From positions 682,001-746,000 of the forward strand of contig NC_021921.1 of NCBI RefSeq assembly GCF_000470655.1: a stretch of DNA of 64,000 nt. The letters run 5' to 3'. The DNA comes from Halorhabdus tiamatea SARL4B. Its GTDB lineage: Archaea > Halobacteriota > Halobacteria > Halobacteriales > Haloarculaceae. A program made the position numbers and the translations under genes. A model generated the notes under the pieces. That model did not search any database, had not been told where the DNA came from, and saw only the letters and a list, made by a program, of their open reading frames with translations. Below, piece after piece: positions 51,349-60,738 of this stretch (its first letter is position 1; the number at the start of each line of letters is the position of its first letter).

Positions 51349-53010
51349 TTAGGCTCGCTCGAACTTGTTTCGGAGGATGATTGCGGTTCCGTTCAGTACC
51401 AGCAATACCACCAGCAGCGTCACGACGCCGGCGGCCACCACGCCGTAGCGGAACTCGGCGGCCGGCTCGAACGCCCAGGTGTAAATCTGTCGGGGCATGG
51501 CGCTTCCCAGATCGAAGAGGCTGTTCGGGGCCAGCCGGACGGAGGCGGCGATCCCCACCAGCAACAGTGGGGCGGTCTCGCCGATCGCCCGGCCGAGGGC
51601 CAGGATCGTCCCCGTGAGGATGCCGGGGATCGCTTCGGGCAAGACGACATTGCGGACCGTCTGCCAGCGGGTCGATCCCATCCCGTAGGCGGCCTGGCGC
51701 TGAGAGTCCGGGACGGCCTCGATAGCCTCCTGGGCGGAGATGATCACGATCGGGAGGATCAACAGCCCGACCGTCAGCCCGCCGACCACGATCGACCCGT
51801 TGGGGAAATGCATGTACCGGACGAACACGGCCAACCCGAGCAGACCATAGACGACCGAGGGGACGCCCGCAAGGTTCGAGATGTTGATCTCGATCACCGT
51901 GACGATCTTCCCCATCAGTCCGCTCGAGGGGGCGTACTCCTCTAAGTAGATCGCTGCGCCGACACCGATCGGGAACGTCGCGACCACGACGACGATCAGC
52001 AGCATGACCGACCCGACCAACGCCGGGTAGATCCCGGCCGCGGCGGGATCTGTGTCCGGTACGCTGGTGAGGTACGCCCAGTCGAGCCAGGTCTCCGGTC
52101 CGGCAAATCCCAGCGCGTCGGTCAGGACGACGCCGAGGAGTCCGCCGACGACCAGGACGATCGGGAACGCAAGGCCGGCGATCCCGTCCCGTCGGCGGTA
52201 GATCCCCTCGACGTAGACCGCGATCGGGACCGCCGTCGTCGTATAGACGATGGCCCAGGTCGTCGCGGCGATCCCGGTAAGGGGTTCGAGCACGAGCGTC
52301 CCAAGCCCACCCGCGAGAACCAATCCCGCAGCGACCAGGCCGTCTCGCCGGCTCTCGCGGCGGCGACCGACGAACCAACCCGCCAGGGCCGCGACAGGCA
52401 ACGTCAGCGTCGAAAGCAACTGCAGCGACGGCAGCGGGAGGAGTGGCGACTTCAGGATCAACTCGGGAAGACTGACTACTCGCCGGGAGAGGCCAAGAAG
52501 CCGTGCGATCTGCGTCGGTGGCGTCCCGAACAGGGCGACGACCGCGAGCAGCGGCGCGAGCAGGAGGCGCTCGAGTGCGGCGGTGGACCGCAGCCTGGCG
52601 TGAGTGACCAGCCCGCCAACCAGCACGGCGACGCCGATCGCGAGCGCGAAGAATTCCCTGATCGCCAGCAACTCGGCGAAAACGACGCCCAGCCCGCCGG
52701 CGAGCAGCAGTCCGACGATCGGGAGTCCGGTCGTCGTGTAGGCGACCTCGCCCGCCGGGCCGTCGGCCCGGAAATAATAGTACGCCCCGAGGACGACGGC
52801 CGGGAGGCCGACCGTCCCGAGGAAGACGAGATGCCAGCCCGGATCGGCCGAAAGCGGCTTGAACGCGTCGTTTGCGACGTACAACAGGAGGACGAACACC
52901 GACAGGAGCCCGATCGAGGTGGCCACCAGACACAGCGCCTCGAAAAGCCGGCCGCGAGTCTGGCTCACCGCACTGTCTTCACCGTACCAGCCGGCGTCGG
53001 TCGTCCCCAT
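51349..53010 (-). CDS. pstA: Phosphate ABC transporter permease PstA (N-terminally extended)
   Basis: A 553-residue membrane protein, almost twice the usual PstA (about 280-300). The C-terminal ~290 residues hold the transport domain with the EAA-like loop ('[45 protein letters not shown]'). The N-terminal ~250 residues carry extra hydrophobic segments, including '[21 protein letters not shown]'. A long PstA is common in haloarchaea, so the extension is probably genuine and not a misassembly. Confidence 0.93.
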   Translation of the reverse strand: MGTTDAGWYGEDSAVSQTRGRLFEALCLVATSIGLLSVFVLLLYVANDAFKPLSADPGWHLVFLGTVGLPAVVLGAYYYFRADGPAGEVAYTTTGLPIVGLLLAGGLGVVFAELLAIREFFALAIGVAVLVGGLVTHARLRSTAALERLLLAPLLAVVALFGTPPTQIARLLGLSRRVVSLPELILKSPLLPLPSLQLLSTLTLPVAALAGWFVGRRRESRRDGLVAAGLVLAGGLGTLVLEPLTGIAATTWAIVYTTTAVPIAVYVEGIYRRRDGIAGLAFPIVLVVGGLLGVVLTDALGFAGPETWLDWAYLTSVPDTDPAAAGIYPALVGSVMLLIVVVVATFPIGVGAAIYLEEYAPSSGLMGKIVTVIEINISNLAGVPSVVYGLLGLAVFVRYMHFPNGSIVVGGLTVGLLILPIVIISAQEAIEAVPDSQRQAAYGMGSTRWQTVRNVVLPEAIPGILTGTILALGRAIGETAPLLLVGIAASVRLAPNSLFDLGSAMPRQIYTWAFEPAAEFRYGVVAAGVVTLLVVLLVLNGTAIILRNKFERA

Positions 53011-53047
53011 CAGGCAGTCACCTCCACGATGGTGTCTCGATAGTCCA

Positions 53048-54001
53048 TCATTCGTATTCCTCCCTGTAGCGTGCGGCGATGCGATCGCTCACGAGGTTCA
53101 TCGCAAACGTGACGACGAACAGCGTCAGGCCGATGGCGAACATACTTCGGTAGACCGGCCCGGCGGCGTTCTCGGCATTGACCAACTGAATCATCGCGGA
53201 AGTCATCGGCTGGTTCGACTCGAAAAGGTTCGCAAGCGGATCGAAGAATTCGACGAGTTGGGGGCTCTGACCCATCGCGACCGCGACGATCATCGTCTCG
53301 CCGATGGCCCGCGAGAGCGCGAGAATGAACGACGAGAAGATACCGGAGATCGCTGCCGGGATAACGATCCCCGTCGAGACTTCGTACTTGGTGGCTCCCA
53401 GTCCATAGCCGGCCTCTCGCAGCGAGTCCGGGACAGCACTCATCGCGTCCTCGCTCAGACTCGAGACCATCGGGACGATCATGATCCCGACCATGATCGA
53501 CGCGCTGAGGACGTTGAACGTTCCAAGCGGGAGGCCGAGCGTGATCAGGAACGGCGTGATGTATACCAGCGCAAAATACCCGTAGACGACCGTCGGGATG
53601 CCGGCCAGGATCTCCAGAGCAGGCTTGAGAATGGAGCGCATCCGCGGGCTCGCGTACTCGCTGAGATACGTCGCCGCGGCCAGACCGATCGGGATCGCGA
53701 CCATCGCCGAGAGGACGGTGACCAGGATCGTCCCACTGAGCAGGGGGAGCACCCCGAGCTGTCCCTGACTGATGACCCATTCCGTCCCGAGAAAGAACGC
53801 GACGGGGTCGTAGCTGGCGAAAAACGAGAGGGCACCTTCCGTCAGCACGACGACGATGCCGACCGTGACGAGAATCGAGACCGACGCACAACCAAAGAGG
53901 AGATACCGGTAAAGCCGCTCGCGACCTGCCTCATCGGGAGCGGACGTGATCGCCGTGGCAGTGTCCGCAGTCGCACTCCCTGTTGTGACGTCCGTGCTCA
54001 T
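53048..54001 (-). CDS. pstC: Phosphate ABC transporter permease PstC
   Basis: A 317-residue permease with six transmembrane segments. The EAA loop is 'EAGYGLGATKYEVSTGIVIPAAISGIFSSFILALSRAIGETMIV', and 'LAGIPTVVYGYFALVYI' is conserved in PstC. It forms the channel with PstA. It lies between pstS and pstA (37-bp gaps). Confidence 0.96.
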   Translation of the reverse strand: MSTDVTTGSATADTATAITSAPDEAGRERLYRYLLFGCASVSILVTVGIVVVLTEGALSFFASYDPVAFFLGTEWVISQGQLGVLPLLSGTILVTVLSAMVAIPIGLAAATYLSEYASPRMRSILKPALEILAGIPTVVYGYFALVYITPFLITLGLPLGTFNVLSASIMVGIMIVPMVSSLSEDAMSAVPDSLREAGYGLGATKYEVSTGIVIPAAISGIFSSFILALSRAIGETMIVAVAMGQSPQLVEFFDPLANLFESNQPMTSAMIQLVNAENAAGPVYRSMFAIGLTLFVVTFAMNLVSDRIAARYREEYE

Positions 54002-54038
54002 CGATCCCGACCCCCCGAAGGAACGCGGTAGACGCCGA

Positions 54039-55049
54039 TCATGGTGTTTCGAGCAGGAGTTTCGCGAGGTTGTCGTCCCTGGTCTCCTCGTCGATGGGCA
54101 CGTACCCGACTTCGCTCACGAGATCGGTCCCAGCCTGCTCCAGGTAAAAAGAGGTGAAATCGAAGACGGGGTCGCGAGTGAGCGACTGCCGGTTGACGTA
54201 GATGAAAAGCGGCCGAGTCATCGGGTACGAGCCGTCCGTCGCGTTCTCGATCGTCGGTGGGACACAGCCGCCGCCCGATCCGCCGTCGACTGGAACCGCC
54301 TTCACGCGATCGCTGTTCTCGGTGTAGTAGGCGAACCCGAGATAGCCCATCGCGTATTGATCGCCCGCGACACCCCTGATGATGATGTTGTCCTTTTCGT
54401 TCGGTTCGTGGTCGGTCGTGTGATCGTACTCCTCGCCGATGACGTTCCCGTGGAACCAGTCGTAGGTCCCGGAGGTCGAGGCTGGCCCGAACAGCTTGAT
54501 CGGTTCGTCGGGCCACTCGTCACGAATGTCAGACCACTGTTTGGCACCACCCTCGTCGCGCCAGATCAGCGAGAGTTCCTCGTAGGTTAGACAGTCCACC
54601 CAGTCGGCGTCGTTGTTGACTATGACAGTCAAAGCGTCCCTGCCGACCTGAAATTCGACCGGTTCGACGTCGTTATCCCGACAGGAGGCCAGCTCCTCGT
54701 CAGTGATCGGTCGTGAGGCGCCGTTGATGTCCGAGGCACCGGGACAGAAGTGGTTTTTGAATCCGCCGCCGGTCCCCGTCGAGTCGACGGTGACGTTGAC
54801 GTTGTTTTCCGTCGCGACCGTCGAGTCGGCGGTGGCGTTCTCGTCGTCTACCCCCATGAATTGCTGAGCAATCCGGTCCGAGATCAGATAGACCGTAGAC
54901 GAGCCCTTGACGATTACCTGTCCATCGTCACCGCCGCCGGGGTTCGAGCGGACGTTCTCGACGCAGCCGCTCACTGCGGCCGTTCCGACCGCCCCGGCAC
55001 CGAGGAGAAAGTCCCGCCGTGAAACGTCACGTACGGTCTTGCGTGCCAT
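54039..55049 (-). CDS. pstS: Phosphate-binding lipoprotein PstS
   Basis: A 336-residue periplasmic-type phosphate-binding protein. It has a Tat signal plus lipobox ('SRRDFLLGAGAVGTAAVSGC', about 10-29), and the PstS motifs 'VKGSSTVYLISDRIAQQFM' (phosphate-binding Ser/Thr) and 'GPASTSGTYDWFHGNVIGEE'. It is the first gene of the pst operon. Upstream sequence (55050-55120) is A+T-rich with a palindromic TATA-like block. Confidence 0.96.
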   Translation of the reverse strand: MARKTVRDVSRRDFLLGAGAVGTAAVSGCVENVRSNPGGGDDGQVIVKGSSTVYLISDRIAQQFMGVDDENATADSTVATENNVNVTVDSTGTGGGFKNHFCPGASDINGASRPITDEELASCRDNDVEPVEFQVGRDALTVIVNNDADWVDCLTYEELSLIWRDEGGAKQWSDIRDEWPDEPIKLFGPASTSGTYDWFHGNVIGEEYDHTTDHEPNEKDNIIIRGVAGDQYAMGYLGFAYYTENSDRVKAVPVDGGSGGGCVPPTIENATDGSYPMTRPLFIYVNRQSLTRDPVFDFTSFYLEQAGTDLVSEVGYVPIDEETRDDNLAKLLLETP

Positions 55050-55101
55050 TGTTCGACCAAGTTGCTGAGACGGATAAGTACCCTACTATTAGCAGTATAT
55101 A

Positions 55102-55113
55102 GACTATATAGTC
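55102..55113. promoter_or_regulatory. Palindromic A+T block upstream of pstS
   Basis: GACTATATAGTC, a perfect 12-bp palindrome embedded in TATA-rich sequence, 53-64 bp upstream of the pstS ATG. Candidate phosphate-responsive promoter/operator element. Confidence 0.45.
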
Positions 55114-55404
55114 ATATTTACTCGGATACGAAGCGCGCCTCCAGCAGCCGACTGAACCCACGAAACCGCCAGAGAAAGTGGCATGATCTGGGTTACCGCC
55201 GTGATGAGATACCTGTAGGACCGACAGAAGGATGACGTTCAGCAGGCTCCTAGCTCCTGGCTCCTGGCGACAACAAAGAGAAGAGGACGTGGACGACGCG
55301 AGAAGTCCCAAGTTCCGGTCGCACACAGTCCGAGACGCAGGACGTTCCACTCGGCGGGACCGGTGGTTGCGGATATTATATATAGATTCGAAAGCGTTTA
55401 TTGT

Positions 55405-55419
55405 GATACGGTCAGTATC
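55405..55419. promoter_or_regulatory. Inverted repeat upstream of the AbrB-PhoU gene
   Basis: GATAC-GGTCA-GTATC lies 8 bp upstream of the ATG at 55427 and overlaps the likely transcription start. It is a possible autoregulatory site for the AbrB domain. Confidence 0.4.
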
Positions 55420-55426
55420 GGATACT

Positions 55427-56431
55427 ATGGAGACCCGGAAGGTCCAGGTAACCGGTGGCTCGACGTATACAGTCTCGTTGCCCAAGGAGTGGGCGACTGA
55501 AAACGAAGTCAGTGCAGGCAGCGTCGTGGAGTTCCACTCCGAGGAAGACATGTTGTTGCTCTCGCCCCAGGACGACCGTGAGCGGGCCGAAGGCAGCCTC
55601 GACGTGAGCGGGTTGACCGACGAGACGGAGTTGACGCGGGCCGTGATGACGATGTACGTCAGCGGCTTCGACATCATCCGGCTCGAAGCGCCACGGATCA
55701 CCGCAACACAGCGCCGGCACATCAGGAACGCCACCCAGGGGCTGGTCGGCCTGGAAGTCATCGAAGAGACCGGCGAGCGCGTCGTCCTCCAGGACCTGCT
55801 TGACTCCTCGGAGCTGTCGGTCCACAACGCCATCACCCGGATGCGGCTGGTCTCGCTGACGATGTCGGCCGACGCGGTGACTGCCCTGATCGAGGACGAC
55901 GACGAACTCGCCGCCGACGTCATGGAGCGCGACGACGACGTCGACCGTCTGTGGTACATGGTCTCGCGGGTCTTCCGAACGGTACTTCGAAACCCGACCG
56001 CGGCCAACGACATGGGGTTTCCACGCGAAACGGTCTTCGATTACCAGTCGGGTGCGCGCCAGCTCGAACGCATCGCCGACCACGCCAACAAGATCGCCAA
56101 TATCGCGACCAACATCGACGACGTCCCCGGGGAGGAAGCCGATGCGCTCGATGAACTCTGTGAGATCGCCATCTCGGTCCCCGAGACGGCGATGGACGCG
56201 CTCCTGGCAGACGAACCCGACGAGGCCGTCTCGCTGGCCAACGAGGCGCGGGCGCGTATCCCGGAAGTCGACAAAAAAGCTCGGGAGGTCGACAGTCTGA
56301 TCCGGGAGTTCGACGACCCACAGCGAGCCCACCGGCTCGGTCTCGTGGTCGACTCGTTAAGTCGGACCGCCGACTACGGGAGCAACATCGCCGAGAGTGC
56401 CTTACAGAAAGCGGTTCCTCAGCCGTCCTGA
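55427..56431 (+). CDS. AbrB/SpoVT-PhoU fusion regulator
   Basis: A 334-residue protein. Residues 1-50 form a SpoVT/AbrB DNA-binding swapped-hairpin domain ('METRKVQVTGGSTYTVSLPKEWATEN'), and residues about 110-330 are two PhoU-type helical repeats ('VMERDDDVDRLWYMVSRVFRTVL', 'RIADHANKIANIATN'). It is probably a DNA-binding phosphate regulator. It is divergent from the pst operon, which it probably controls. A widespread haloarchaeal partner of pst. Confidence 0.9.
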   Translation: METRKVQVTGGSTYTVSLPKEWATENEVSAGSVVEFHSEEDMLLLSPQDDRERAEGSLDVSGLTDETELTRAVMTMYVSGFDIIRLEAPRITATQRRHIRNATQGLVGLEVIEETGERVVLQDLLDSSELSVHNAITRMRLVSLTMSADAVTALIEDDDELAADVMERDDDVDRLWYMVSRVFRTVLRNPTAANDMGFPRETVFDYQSGARQLERIADHANKIANIATNIDDVPGEEADALDELCEIAISVPETAMDALLADEPDEAVSLANEARARIPEVDKKAREVDSLIREFDDPQRAHRLGLVVDSLSRTADYGSNIAESALQKAVPQPS

Positions 56432-56443
56432 CGGCCCAGACAG

Positions 56444-56815
56444 TTACTCGAGCAGCGCGGCGTTGACCTGGCCGTCCTGGCCGGGTCGGGAGGTCACACG
56501 CGCTTCGCCCTCGCTGGTCGCGACGACCGCGCCCTTGGTGATGATGTTCCGCCGGACGTAGTTGGGGTTTGCGGGATTCTCGACGACGTTCTCGATCTCG
56601 GCAGCGACGGTTCCGTCGTCAGTGGCCACGCTGGCGATGTCGGTCGCGACGGCACGGATCTTTTCGGTCCCGCCGCGGGCATCGACGAACTTGAGTTTCT
56701 GCTCGCCGACTTCCGTCTCGGTCGGTTCGTCGCCGAGTTCGTGACGGCGCTTGTTTCGTGCGTGACGGCGTCGCCCGCCGGTTCGCTTTCGCGTCGAACG
56801 GCCCTGGAATTTCAT
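56444..56815 (-). CDS. rps8e: 30S ribosomal protein S8e
   Basis: A 123-residue eS8 ('MKFQGRSTRKRTGGRRRHARNKRRHELG', 'NPANPNYVRRNIITKGAVV'). The basic N-terminus binds rRNA. The ATG at 56815 is the family start; the in-frame codon at 56920 extends through its promoter. It is convergent with the AbrB-PhoU gene. Confidence 0.96.
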   Translation of the reverse strand: MKFQGRSTRKRTGGRRRHARNKRRHELGDEPTETEVGEQKLKFVDARGGTEKIRAVATDIASVATDDGTVAAEIENVVENPANPNYVRRNIITKGAVVATSEGEARVTSRPGQDGQVNAALLE

Positions 56816-56956
56816 GTCTGAGAGAAGTGTCACCGCGCACTTGAACCTCTCGAATCGCGATTGGATGTTTCCCGCGCTCCGGTCGACACTGCGGACGACA
56901 GGGGTGGACCGACGACTCATCGACGAGAGTGCCCGAAAAGACGGATTGGGCGGCCG

Positions 56957-57160
56957 TTATTCCTCGACGATGATCGCGTCGACGGGGCAGGCGTCCGCAG
57001 CGTCCTTCGCGGCCGCGATGAGATCGTCGTCGTCGATCTCTTCCATCCCATCGACGACGTACGCGAGGCCGTCGTCACGCATTTCGTAGATCTCCGGTTC
57101 CATCGACGCGCAAATCTGATCGCCGACACACAGGTCCTGATCGACTTCGACTGTAGCCAT
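56957..57160 (-). CDS. Small ferredoxin with a single 3Fe-4S/4Fe-4S cluster
   Basis: A 67-residue ferredoxin. Cluster ligands are C11, D14, C17 ('LCVGDQIC') and a C-terminal Cys in 'ADACPVDAIIVEE'. Because Asp replaces the second Cys, a 3Fe-4S or an Asp-ligated 4Fe-4S cluster is expected, as in Pyrococcus-type ferredoxins. It is a candidate electron carrier. Confidence 0.88.
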   Translation of the reverse strand: MATVEVDQDLCVGDQICASMEPEIYEMRDDGLAYVVDGMEEIDDDDLIAAAKDAADACPVDAIIVEE

Positions 57161-57331
57161 TATTGTAACCTCCGGCGGTACTTGCCGACTCAGACTCATA
57201 AAGGACACTGTGTTTCTCCGGACCCTGGAATCCTCACGGTGAATCGTTCGCTTCCCGTGGCTACCGAGGACTCCCCGCGCTCGCCCCATGATCGCCAGCT
57301 TTAGGCGTCTCTATCGCCCTCCTTTCGGACG

Positions 57332-57772
57332 ATGAGTCTCCGGACAGCCGTGGCCGCCCCGTTCGTCCAGGCCGGGAGCGAAACACTTCCGCGGAGCGAC
57401 TTCGTCGTCGATCTCAGCCTCGATCGCGACTGGTTCTCGCCGGAACAGGCAAAGCGACTGATCGACGTCGCCGAAGGGGAGGGACTGGTGACCGCGAGCG
57501 GCGACAGCCTCGAACTCACCTTCGACCCGGCGTCCGTGACCGTCCCCGATGGATACCAACCCGACGAGTCGATCCTGCGCGAGCGCTCGACCTTCGAGCG
57601 CGTTCTCGACGCTGTCGTGGCCGAGGGGACGGACAAACAACAAGCGGTCGCGGCGATCAACGGCCTCCAGTCCGAGCTGGGCGTCACCCTCGAGACGGCG
57701 GCGATCCTCTACGCGCGCCGGCAGGGAGTCGAGGTCGCCGACGCGATCGACCGCACGCTGGAGGCCCTGTAA
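57332..57772 (+). CDS. DUF2240 family protein
   Basis: A 146-residue protein matching archaeal DUF2240 ('VAAPFVQAGSETLPRSDFVVDLSLDRDWFSPEQAKRLIDVAEGEGL'). It has a winged-helix-like N-terminal half and a helical C-terminal half ('INGLQSELGVTLETAAILYARRQGV'). It might act in replication or repair, but the function is not established. The stop overlaps the next start (TAATG). Confidence 0.82.
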   Translation: MSLRTAVAAPFVQAGSETLPRSDFVVDLSLDRDWFSPEQAKRLIDVAEGEGLVTASGDSLELTFDPASVTVPDGYQPDESILRERSTFERVLDAVVAEGTDKQQAVAAINGLQSELGVTLETAAILYARRQGVEVADAIDRTLEAL

Positions 57773-58134
57773 TGGTCGAAAACCGTGTCACGGACGGCGA
57801 GCGCATCGCGACGCTCCTGCGGGCGGAGATCGACGGCCGCGAGACGGCGGGACTAGATCGGCTTTCGATCTTGGAGGGCGCAGATCGAGCCGAGCTTTCG
57901 GTGGACGAGGATTCGGCTGTCGTCGACGACGATGGCCGCGTTCTCGCCACGCTGGAGCCGACATCCGACGGACTTTTCCTTCACGTGCGGGCCAGCGAAT
58001 CGGCTGTGCAAGGGCACGCAGACGATGAATTTTTGAAAGTCGAGGAAGCAGATGATCAGTTTCTGGTCACTGTCCCGACCGCCGCCGCGGTCAAGCGGGC
58101 CGTCGATTTGCTCGCTGCCGCCAGTGAAAACTGA
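57772..58134 (+). CDS. Conserved haloarchaeal protein of unknown function
   Basis: A 120-residue protein with a helical N-terminus ('GERIATLLRAEIDGRETAGLDRLSI') and a beta-rich core ('VVDDDGRVLATLEPTSDGLFLHVRASESAV'), ending in a helix. It is translationally coupled to DUF2240 (1-bp overlap), so the two probably act together. Family not recognised. Confidence 0.7.
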   Translation: MVENRVTDGERIATLLRAEIDGRETAGLDRLSILEGADRAELSVDEDSAVVDDDGRVLATLEPTSDGLFLHVRASESAVQGHADDEFLKVEEADDQFLVTVPTAAAVKRAVDLLAAASEN

Positions 58135-58151
58135 GAGTCGCCCCCGCCCGC

Positions 58152-58811
58152 TCACAACTCTTCGAGAACGTCGAGCAGATCCGTCCGAAGCTTGTCCCGG
58201 TCGATCGCGGCGTCGGCCCGTGGGTGCAGTTCGGGACCACCGGGATACAGCACCTGCACCGCGGCCATCCCGGCGTCTTTTGCCCCCGCAACGTCGACCT
58301 CCGGCTTGTCGCCGACGTAGACCGCCTCCGACGGCCCCACCCCGAGGTCGTCGAGGATCGCCTCGAACGCGATCGGGTCGGGCTTTCGCGTCTCCAGTGC
58401 GCCAGTCACGACGCTGGCGTCGAGATACTCCTCCCACCCCAGTTTGTCGAGTTTACTCCGCTGGGCGCGGACCGGCCCGTCGGTCAACACGCCGACGCGA
58501 TAGCCAGCGCCGTTGGTGAGATGGGCGAGCAGGTCGGTCGCGCCCTCGACCGGGACGAGGGCGTCGTTGACCGCCTGGCGGTACGTGTCGGCCACCGCGC
58601 CAGGATCGACCGTCTCGTCGTCGATGACGGCCGCGAAAATGGGTGCCCGTGTCTCGCTCGTTACCGTCTCGTGATGGGTGTCCTGATACGTCGCGTACTC
58701 GATCGGGTCGCCGCCGGCCACGGCGGTCGCCTCCGCGATCAATGTGCCCCGATCGCGCGTGGTCACGGCCAGCGTCTCATCTAGGTCGAAGACCACCGCG
58801 TTGACGGTCAT
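58152..58811 (-). CDS. HAD superfamily hydrolase
   Basis: A 219-residue haloacid-dehalogenase-type phosphatase. Motif I is 'VVFDLDETLAVT' (D9 and D11), motif II 'VGVLTDGPV', motif III the Lys in 'ALETRKPDPIAFEAILD', and motif IV 'YVGDKPEVDVAGAKDAG'. The helical cap between motifs I and II is of C1 type. The substrate is probably a small phosphate ester (phosphoglycolate-like). It lies convergent to the unknown gene at 58134. Confidence 0.9.
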   Translation of the reverse strand: MTVNAVVFDLDETLAVTTRDRGTLIAEATAVAGGDPIEYATYQDTHHETVTSETRAPIFAAVIDDETVDPGAVADTYRQAVNDALVPVEGATDLLAHLTNGAGYRVGVLTDGPVRAQRSKLDKLGWEEYLDASVVTGALETRKPDPIAFEAILDDLGVGPSEAVYVGDKPEVDVAGAKDAGMAAVQVLYPGGPELHPRADAAIDRDKLRTDLLDVLEEL

Positions 58812-58961
58812 CGGGTGGGGATACACTGGAGGTGCAATTGAGTGTTCCGTTCGACGCAACGTCTGGGTCGCGTTGACAGACCGAGCGCAAGGGGCGCGCG
58901 ATGGCCGGGGAAGCGACAGTCGGATGGAAATACTTGAGTCGTGGGGATCCGGAGGGTGGAT

Positions 58962-59810
58962 ATGACCTTCTTCGAGCGGCTGGCCGACCGAATCGGCCAG
59001 GTCGACAGCGTCGTCTCGGTGGGCTTAGATCCGGACCCCGATCGCCTTCCCGAGCACCTCGCCGACCGGGAGTTGCCACGGTGGGCGTTCAACCGCCGGG
59101 TCATCGACGCGACCCACGAACATGCCGCCGCGTACAAACCCAACGCCGCGTTCTACGAGGACCCCGACGGCTGGCGCGCACTGGCTGAAACCATCGCCTA
59201 CGCCCACGGCAAGGGCGTCCCGGTCCTGCTCGACGCCAAACGGGGCGACATCGGCAACACGGCCCGCCAGTACGCCGAGGTACTCGACGGGGACGGCCTC
59301 GACGCCGACGCGATCACCGTCAACCCCTACATGGGCCGGGATTCTCTGGAGCCATTCCTCGCTCGCGAAGAGGCCGGCGTGTTCGTTCTCACGCGAACGT
59401 CGAACCCGGGTGGGGCGGACCTTCAGGATCTCGAACTCGCCGACGGCGAGGCGCTCTACGAACGCGTCGCGGCGCTGGCGGACCTCTGGAACCGTAACGA
59501 CAATGTCGGGCTGGTCGTCGGCGCGACCGCCCCCGAAGAACTCGAATCCCTGCGCGAGCAGGTTCCGGATCTCCCCTTCCTCGTCCCGGGCGTCGGCGCG
59601 CAGGGTGGGGACGCCGAGACCGCCGTCGAGCACGGCCTGGCTGACGTGCCGGGGGTCGATCCCAGGGTCGGCCTCGTGAACTCCTCGCGGGGGATCATCT
59701 TCGCCGGCGAGGAGGCGGGCGGCCCGGGCGACGCTGCTCCCGACGCCTACTATCGGGCGGCCGGCGAAGCCGCAAAGCGACTCAAGCGCCGGCTGAATCA
59801 GTACCGGTAG
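58962..59810 (+). CDS. pyrF: Orotidine 5'-phosphate decarboxylase
   Basis: A 282-residue OMP decarboxylase of the longer (type 2) group. The catalytic motif 'LLDAKRGDIGNTARQYAEV' is intact (about 88-106); 'SVGLDPDPDRLPEHL' (about 25-39) and 'LVPGVGAQGGD' follow. It catalyses the last step of UMP synthesis. The ATG at 58962 (MTFFERLADR) fits the family. Confidence 0.96.
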   Translation: MTFFERLADRIGQVDSVVSVGLDPDPDRLPEHLADRELPRWAFNRRVIDATHEHAAAYKPNAAFYEDPDGWRALAETIAYAHGKGVPVLLDAKRGDIGNTARQYAEVLDGDGLDADAITVNPYMGRDSLEPFLAREEAGVFVLTRTSNPGGADLQDLELADGEALYERVAALADLWNRNDNVGLVVGATAPEELESLREQVPDLPFLVPGVGAQGGDAETAVEHGLADVPGVDPRVGLVNSSRGIIFAGEEAGGPGDAAPDAYYRAAGEAAKRLKRRLNQYR

Positions 59811-59998
59811 GTGTCAGCGTCGTCGGGCCGGTCGTCCCCACTCCCACTGGGGCCGCCACCGCCGACCTCGCCGGCGCACTCGACGCAGAGCCCGACCGAC
59901 GCCTCGTAATGACGGCCACAGACGAGCGCGCCACATCGATCGCAGGTATGCTGGGCACCCGCGCGGCCACAGATGCCACAGAGACCGGAACTGCTCAT
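59798..59998 (-). CDS. Small zinc-finger protein (HIT-type/B-box-like)
   Basis: A 66-residue protein with cysteine pairs CGIC, CDRC, a CGRHYEAS segment and CVEC, arranged like the HIT or Rpn10-type double zinc finger (4 Cys + 3 Cys/His). A Gly/Asp-rich tail follows. It overlaps the 3' end of pyrF, which is on the other strand, by 13 bp. It is likely a small regulatory or RNA/protein-binding zinc finger. Confidence 0.72.
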   Translation of the reverse strand: MSSSGLCGICGRAGAQHTCDRCGALVCGRHYEASVGLCVECAGEVGGGGPSGSGDDRPDDADTYRY

Positions 59999-60118
59999 AC
60001 TCGCGGTTGGCCGGCGAGAACCTTCAGTACTGGGCTCGACTCGCCGCCGACCGGGACCGAATCGACGACGCACGGAATCACGTATCTTTAACTGGCGGCC
60101 GTCGTATCGCCGGGAAAG

Positions 60119-60664
60119 ATGTCGTGGCTCTCGGTCGTAGTCGTGGCGTTCTGGGCGATGTTACCCGCCTACCTCCCGAACAACGTCGCCGTCCTCGCCG
60201 GCGGCGGCCGACCGATCGACGGCGGGCGAACCTGGCGCGGCGGCCGCCTGCTCGGCGACGGCAAGACCTGGCGCGGCACGATCGCTGGCACCGCGGCGGG
60301 GGCCGCCCTGGCGCTCGCGCTCGACGCCGTCGCCCCCGGTGTCGGTGACGCAATCGGGGTCGACCTGCCGGGATTCCCGATCGCGGCCGCAATCGCGCTG
60401 GCGCTGGGCGCGATGGTCGGTGACATCGCCGCCTCGTTCATCAAACGCCGCCTCGACCGCCAGCGCGGCGCGCCCGTCCCCGGCCTCGATCAGCTCGACT
60501 TCGTACTCGGCGCACTGGCCCTGGCGGCACTCGCCGCGCCGACCTGGTTCGGCGAGACGTTCACGCCGGCTGTCCTCGTGGTTGTCGTCGTCCTGACTCC
60601 CATCCTGCACGTCACGACGAACGCAATCGCGTACGTCCTCGGGCTGAAGGACGAGCCGTACTGA
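60119..60664 (+). CDS. carS: CDP-archaeol synthase
   Basis: A 181-residue integral membrane enzyme that activates digeranylgeranylglycerol phosphate with CTP to CDP-archaeol, in archaeal lipid synthesis. Diagnostic segments are '[45 protein letters not shown]' (15-59), and '[32 protein letters not shown]'. About five transmembrane segments are expected. Confidence 0.95.
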   Translation: MSWLSVVVVAFWAMLPAYLPNNVAVLAGGGRPIDGGRTWRGGRLLGDGKTWRGTIAGTAAGAALALALDAVAPGVGDAIGVDLPGFPIAAAIALALGAMVGDIAASFIKRRLDRQRGAPVPGLDQLDFVLGALALAALAAPTWFGETFTPAVLVVVVVLTPILHVTTNAIAYVLGLKDEPY

Positions 60665-60738
60665 GAGACGCGGTTCTGGAGTCACGCCGCCAACGTCGAG
60701 CGGTGAGGTTATCCCGCTCGGCCGTGGACACACGGCTA

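Larger units (their letters stand above)
55050..55426. other. Divergent promoter region between pstS and the AbrB-PhoU gene
   Basis: 377 bp with no gene. It contains a palindromic A+T-rich block (GACTATATAGTC, 55102-55113) that could be the pstS TATA/PhoB-type box, a 7-bp triple repeat (GCTCCTA/GCTCCTG/GCTCCTG, 55246-55266), a TATA-like 'ATATTATATATAG' at about 55373-55385, and an inverted repeat next to the AbrB-PhoU start. Confidence 0.6.

Noticed and set aside
51349-53010. Unusually long PstA as gene fusion or misassembly
   Set aside because: Haloarchaeal PstA proteins commonly have an N-terminal extension of this size, and the frame is continuous.
55246-55267. Triple 7-bp GCTCCTG/A repeat as regulatory array
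   Set aside because: Too short and imperfect to be informative; no similar array elsewhere.
55027-56013. Minus-strand ORF across the pst/AbrB-PhoU promoter
   Set aside because: It crosses both promoters and is serine/arginine-rich.
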